Below are positions 59,355-64,000 of a stretch of 64,000 bases of DNA, piece by piece. The position numbers and the translations under genes were made by a program. Position 1 is the first letter of the stretch; each line of letters starts with the position of its first letter. Source of the stretch: Myxocyprinus asiaticus (lineage: Eukaryota > Chordata > Actinopteri > Cypriniformes > Catostomidae). Where the stretch lies: the NCBI RefSeq assembly GCF_019703515.2, contig NC_059368.1:28141289-28205288 (forward strand), written 5' to 3'. The notes beneath the pieces are model-generated. The model had not been told where the DNA came from, did not search any database, and worked only from the letters and a program-made list of their open reading frames with translations.

Positions 59355-60459
59355 TGTTGGGGAGAGAATTAAAGGACTGTATTTGAGAAGTCTATTGTGA
59401 TTAATGTGATAATCACTCCCAGGCATTTGTTAGAACACAGGAACCAGGCAATTGAATTGAACTTGAGGTATTTAATGAAACATTGCAGTAGGCATGGGCA
59501 TACATTTTCCAGGGTTCACTGTACGAATGTTAGTGTGTGTGTGTGTGTGTGTGGTTCTGAAACAGAGATAATTTAAATTATAAATAACAGAATAAGAAAG
59601 ATTATTACAAATAGACATGTTAAGTAAATAAATATAAAGATAATATATTATTGGTATAAGAATACAAAATCAAGTATATTAATCTGTGACATTACACAAC
59701 CAAAGGCACTGAACTGCCATTTAGGTAATTCTGTCGTGTGTATAGGAACGTGACTAGGCCATTAGGGGCGCTTTTTGCATCATCCAAATTAAATAATGCT
59801 GTACTTTCAGTTACAAATGCTGTACATTCTCAATATACAGTAAATACACCATAAATATCTGTTACACATGAAGACTGCAGATAAATAATCATCATCATGA
59901 AGAAATAACATATTATAATGACATAACTGTACTCTGCTAGAGCGTTAACCTAATACGAGGCATTTCTAAAGAAATTATTCACATAAATGTACATATAGAA
60001 TTAAACATCATGAAGAGAATTTATTGTTTGTCATTGAAGCACACAATACTAGAATAATTCTGGAGGCTCAGTATCGCACACTTGCAATTACATCAGCTCT
60101 AACAGCTCTAAGTTGCATAAGGAACGCTGCTCGCTCTGTCAGTCAAAGCATAAGTCTGTGTTAGAGCACATCATTTATGTGCCTAGGATGCGCATAAGCG
60201 GCTTTTCCTGTTATTTATAAGAGCCTTTCTTACAGCCGCCCCCAAATGTGTAATGCTTATTTGCTTCTTGAGGAAGGCTTAGTTCTCATTATCACCTAGA
60301 AGCTCTGGGAGACTGACCAGTCTGGCTACTGGTCTAGTGTAAGTTCTGTCTTTTATGTTTACATCCATAGTCCTTATATGTCAATCAGCACTTGGATAGA
60401 CTTTGGTGACATGACCAATGGGCCAGTGGGCTCTTGGCAGTTGAGGGACCATCAGCATC

Positions 60460-61140
60460 ACTACTGAGCCTGTGGTAATGTCGGCAGGAGTGGCATGCCA
60501 TTTCTGATGGGATTGCAGGTTTGGGAGATCTTAATGAAACTAGACCAGAACTGGTCTGCCAGAATCTGTGAATGTCTCCAGCATCGCCTGCTCAAGAGCT
60601 CAGATTTGGGGTAGACCACTTGGGGTAGGGATCCATCAAGCATTATGCCTTTTACTCTATAAAGTGTAGTTTTCACTGAGCGAATATCCCTTTCCCAATC
60701 CAAAGTGGGGTGCCCCAGGTGGGTTGAAGTGGAACTCAATATTATGTCTGGCAAGCTGCTGCTGTAGTTCTGGAGACAACTCAGTAAAGGCATCACACAA
60801 CTCCTTTTCTCCACCACGGTCAGAGAACAATTCTGCTGGTGTTCCATGTCTGGCAATTAATCTTCTTAGCACCATTAAGAAGGAATCTGTATCCAGATTA
60901 GTGAGGATATCCAATTGCACACTTCTGGTTGTAAAGCATTTGAAGATGACTCCCCATCTTTTCTCTGTGCACCTACCCAGTTTAACCAGAAAGGGCCCAA
61001 AACAGTCCATTACTGTGGAGTAAAATGCTGGCTTATAGAGGCATAGTCATGCTGCAGGCAGATCTGACATTTTAGGAACTTGAGGTTTCGCTTTCCACCT
61101 GCGGCAATCTGTGAAGGTAGTGGTGGATTTCTTCTCGACC
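60460..61140 (-). pseudogene. BEL/Pao integrase remnant (second element)
   Basis: 60657-61010 has MDCFGPFLVKLG (first catalytic Asp), ARHGTPAELFSDRGG (second Asp) and FNPPGAPHFG. 60461-60856 has ERDIRSVKTTLYRV joined directly to DGSLPQVVYPKSELLSRR, so the segment normally between them is deleted at about 60640-60660. Confidence 0.85.
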
Positions 61141-61299
61141 TTGCAGGATCCAGAACCTGTGACAGATCTCTGCAAACACTCTCTCTGGACCAGGGTGACC
61201 GAGTCGAGCATCGTAGTCTTGGATCAGAAGCTTAGAGGCTGGGTGGCATTGATCTAAGACAATAGGGTGTACAACAGACAGATTTAAGTCTTCAGATCG

Positions 61300-62367
61300 A
61301 CGTAATCTGCCACCAACTCAAATTAATTCCCCAGGTTCATCCAACTTGACAATATAGCAGGTGGCTACTCCATTGGACTGGTTTTCCCTTTTTCAAGAGA
61401 CTGAACTTCTCTGAGAAGCTATCTTGCTGTGCTCTTTTCAGGATGAGGGTCTCTGCACTGCGGTAGTTTTCAGCGCTGGGGGTACCACTTTGACCTGCCA
61501 CCCCGTAAAGCATCTTTACTATAGCCTCTTGTTTACTATAGTTCCTTCCAGGTCTTGTACTGACTCACATCTGGCATAAGGGGCTCATTACTGGGCAATG
61601 AAGTTGTAACACCACAGAATATGGACTTATGAATTTGAAGTTCTGAAGCATGCACTTCTGGGACTGTTACTGGTTTGGTGGGCCACTTGTCTGGACTCTG
61701 AAGAAGAAATGGGGGTCCATGACTCTGTTGGGCCCTACCAGATCCTTCAGCTTCTTGCCTCTGGTAATGTCATCAGCAGGATTGCTTGCAGAGTCAACAT
61801 ACCGCCACGAGAGTCAATCTGTAAGTTCCTGACTTTCTGCCACTCTGGTGCCAACAAATACTTTAAAGCAGCAAGACTATGAGTTCAGCCAGGACAGAAT
61901 GGTTGTCGAGTCTGTCCAAAGGGTAGTCTTGCATATCTTCAAGGTTAGCTCTTTTTCCAGCACTCTGGTGAGTTGGGCTCCTAACAGGGCTGCACAGAGC
62001 TCTAATCTGGGAATTGAATGCAATCATTTTGGTGCAATTCCTGAGCGTGCCATAATGAAGGAGAGATAGGTTTGACCTTCACCATCCACTGTTCTAAAGT
62101 AGGTGACAGCACCATATGCTTGCTCTGATGCAAGACAGAACAAATTCTTTTAAATAATTCTAGGGAGGACATGCAGCTCTCTCTCCCAATCTTCCCAGGC
62201 TTTTAGCAGTTCTTATTGCGGTAGTGGATCATCCCAGTCTCTGTGTTTGTCCCAAAGCTGTCTTACCAACATTTTGGCATGGGTGGTGTATGGTGAGATG
62301 AACCTGAGTGGGTCATACTGGCTGGCCAAGACCTTGTATATATTTCACATTGTAGGAACATCATAGT
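61300..62367 (-). pseudogene. Degraded RNase H and connection region (second BEL element)
   Basis: Lies between the reverse transcriptase and integrase remnants and has the right order for RNase H, but stops and shifts are so dense that only short matches remain. Confidence 0.45.
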
Positions 62368-63180
62368 TTACCGGCCAATAAGGGTATCGGTTAAACAGTG
62401 CCAGCTGAGCCCTAAAGCTGATTCAGAGGTATCTACTTTGTCTTGAACAAGCCAGAGTTCTAGGCTTTCTGAATGAGCTTCTTTGGGAAGATGACTGATA
62501 ACACTTGGCACATTACAGGCCCACTGGTGGAGCTCAAACCCACCGGATGACAGGATCTCCCTCAACTTGTCTACCAGATTTCTGGCTTGCTCTGGTGAAG
62601 AGAGGCTTTGCAAACAATGGTCTACATAGAAGCATCTCTCTATAGAGTACATTGCATCATCCTCTGGCTTGCTATGAGTGATGACATGGTGTTGCATGGC
62701 ATAGGTGGCACAGCACGGACTGCACATGGTGCCAAATGGCAGAACTTGTCACTCTTAAACTGATGGGGATTTCTCTCTTTCTATATCCTGCCATATGAAA
62801 CATTAACAACACTCCTAGGAGTGAAGGTCCTAGAACAGGTCTGGGCAGCAGCCACTAGTTGAGGTTCAGACCCTGGTAATGGTAAGAGTAGTTGAATATA
62901 AAGCGTTTTTTATTGTTGTCCATGTGGTGTGGAATGTACCACGATTGTCCCTCTTGGGTCACCTATTGTTGACTAAGTGTCTTGAAAATTCCAGCCTGCC
63001 AACTTCTGAATTTCTGCACTGTACGCTTGTGCTCCCTCTGGATCTTTAGCAAGGCACCTTTCGTATTTCTCAGGCTGGGCATTACCATTTCCTTTGAGGC
63101 TTGGAAGTGAGGCATATCTTTCCGCCTGAGCAGGGGAGTGATGTAGCGTAGCACTCCATCTACATCAACATGTACGGTCT
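62368..63180 (-). pseudogene. BEL/Pao reverse transcriptase remnant (second element)
   Basis: 63154-62963 holds the N-terminal region (YITPLLRRKDMPH, then FKTLSQQ). 62727-62368 has CSPCCATYAMQHHV, IERCFYVDHCLQSLSSP and GGFELHQWACNVPSV. The box reads Tyr-Val-Asp-His rather than Tyr-Val-Asp-Asp/Asn. The frame is lost between these parts. Confidence 0.85.
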
Positions 63181-63399
63181 TTTATTCAAGCATACTAAGA
63201 GCCTCTTGGTCTTGTCTAGACCTGGTGACCTTTTTCTCATTCCTGAATGGGAGTACATCAACCTGCCATAGTTTCTCAGCATTTTTGAAGAGATCTGACA
63301 CTTGAGGAATGGTTGATGTCAATAAGCAATGCTGTGGGCAGATAAACTGCTCAACAAACCTTATTGGACCCTGTAGAGTTCATTCCAACCTGGTCTTAA

Positions 63400-63900
63400 T
63401 AGCTGCAGGCCCTCCAAGGGGTCCCAAACTTACTAGATTGATGGGAGTAATTAAGTGAGGGTGGTCAGCACCAATGAGGAGTAAAGGCTGTGGATCTCAA
63501 ATGCCTGGATAGGAAGCCCCACAAGATGTTTGTACTTGGTTTGCAGTTTGTCCAAAGGGTCAGAATGAACTGCCAGGCCAAGATGGTTTGCAGTGAAGGC
63601 CCCAGTGATGAGGAAGGTGTACTTTGGCTTATCTACAGGGGAAATTCAGATTGACACTTTTGAGTCATGGAGTGTTTGAATATCTTGTCGGATGGTGCAC
63701 GGAGCAAGATCTATGGGCTTCACCTGGAGGCCTAAGAGGTGTGCAGCAGCTGGTAAGAGCATAGTTCACTCTGACCCATCATCAAGGATGGCATAAGTAT
63801 CTAGAGTGTGCGTGCCATGCTGAAGTAACACTCTGATAACTTTCAGTAGCACACGACTGCCATCTACTGGTCTAAGTACAGCACTTCAGTGGAAGTATTC
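63400..63900 (-). pseudogene. BEL/Pao aspartic protease remnant (second element)
   Basis: Minus-strand reading gives YAILDDGSE (active-site Asp) followed by a stop, then LLPAAAHLLGLQVKPIDLAPC and later FLITGAFTANHLGL, a Pao peptidase A17-type region. Confidence 0.7.
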
Positions 63901-64000
63901 ACCAGGCAGCTTTCCTCTTTTGCTGACTTTTCTGCATCCTTAGAGGTTTGAGCATTAACTTCATGAAGCACTTGTAAGTGTTTTCCTTGACAGATACTGC

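Larger units (their letters stand above)
59355..64000 (-). mobile_element. Second BEL/Pao retrotransposon, decayed, cut by the window edge
   Basis: The 3' LTR is about 59355-60234 (sense start TGTAAGAAAGGC; left limit set where the neighbouring transposon stops). A purine tract TTTGGGGGCGGC precedes it. Integrase (60460-61140), RNase H/reverse transcriptase (about 61300-63180) and protease (63400-63900) follow rightward in reverse. Gag and the 5' LTR lie outside. It is a different lineage from the first BEL element by sequence. Frames are broken. Confidence 0.85.

Noticed and set aside
24000..64000. CHST9, the neighbour of AQP4 on this side in human
   Set aside because: Its large sulfotransferase exon would be obvious as an ORF; none is present in the window.

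Overview
The window is a piece of a ray-finned fish nuclear genome, most likely a cypriniform (carp/minnow type). It contains one clear multi-exon vertebrate gene with GT-AG introns. The rest is a dense mix of fish-type repeats: Sleeping Beauty-like Tc1 inverted repeats, DIRS and BEL/Pao retrotransposons, fold-back MITEs beginning AGTTCACCC, a tRNA-headed SINE, and many microsatellites. There is no bacterial-style gene organisation, rRNA or CRISPR. The species is inferred from repeat types only.

The host gene is aquaporin-4 (aqp4), on the minus strand in five coding exons between 23624 and 13451. The exons join in frame to 323 codons plus a stop. Both NPA boxes and a C-terminal Ser-Ser-Val PDZ ligand are present. 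The first exon encodes a long (M1-type) N-terminus with cysteines at positions 13 and 17, and an out-of-frame upstream ORF overlaps its start. A second possible 5' exon ends at 22549. Introns 2, 3 and 4 are filled with inverted-repeat elements, including one MITE nested inside another. At the left edge (1-140, minus) an open reading frame with a strong start context, an NRF1 palindrome and a CCAAT box looks like the first coding exon of the next gene downstream; order and orientation would fit KCTD1, which follows AQP4 in human.

Layout: 1-13450 is intergenic with MITEs (TTAA-flanked, TIR-bearing, fold-back, hAT with an 8-bp duplication), a CpG-rich promoter-like block near 6.36-7.13 kb and two possible conserved non-coding stretches. 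13451-23760 is aqp4. 24616-35096 is a decayed BEL/Pao retrotransposon on the minus strand; its right LTR is split by a Tc1 element and by a TTA-flanked DNA element, and its leader holds a Gypsy-like solo LTR. 36308-40160 is a decayed DIRS1-like (tyrosine recombinase) retrotransposon on the plus strand, carrying a 198-bp patch copied from the flank 2.5 kb away. 40470-44681 holds a SINE, a MITE and a LINE-type tail. 44682-50661 holds a solo LTR and a gag-only LTR element of the same family. 54662-55780 is another small LTR element. 56550-58291 is a TTAA-flanked DNA element. Inside it sits a complete 417-bp miniature LTR retrotransposon (TRIM) whose LTRs carry a tRNA-like segment and whose primer site matches the 3' end of tRNA-His. 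58855-59354 is a DNA transposon fragment cut by a second BEL/Pao element that runs off the right edge.

The most notable items are the TRIM with tRNA-like LTRs, the aqp4 M1 exon with its upstream ORF, the templated insertion in the DIRS element, and the partial gene at the left edge. Apart from aqp4 and that partial gene, I see no intact host protein gene.
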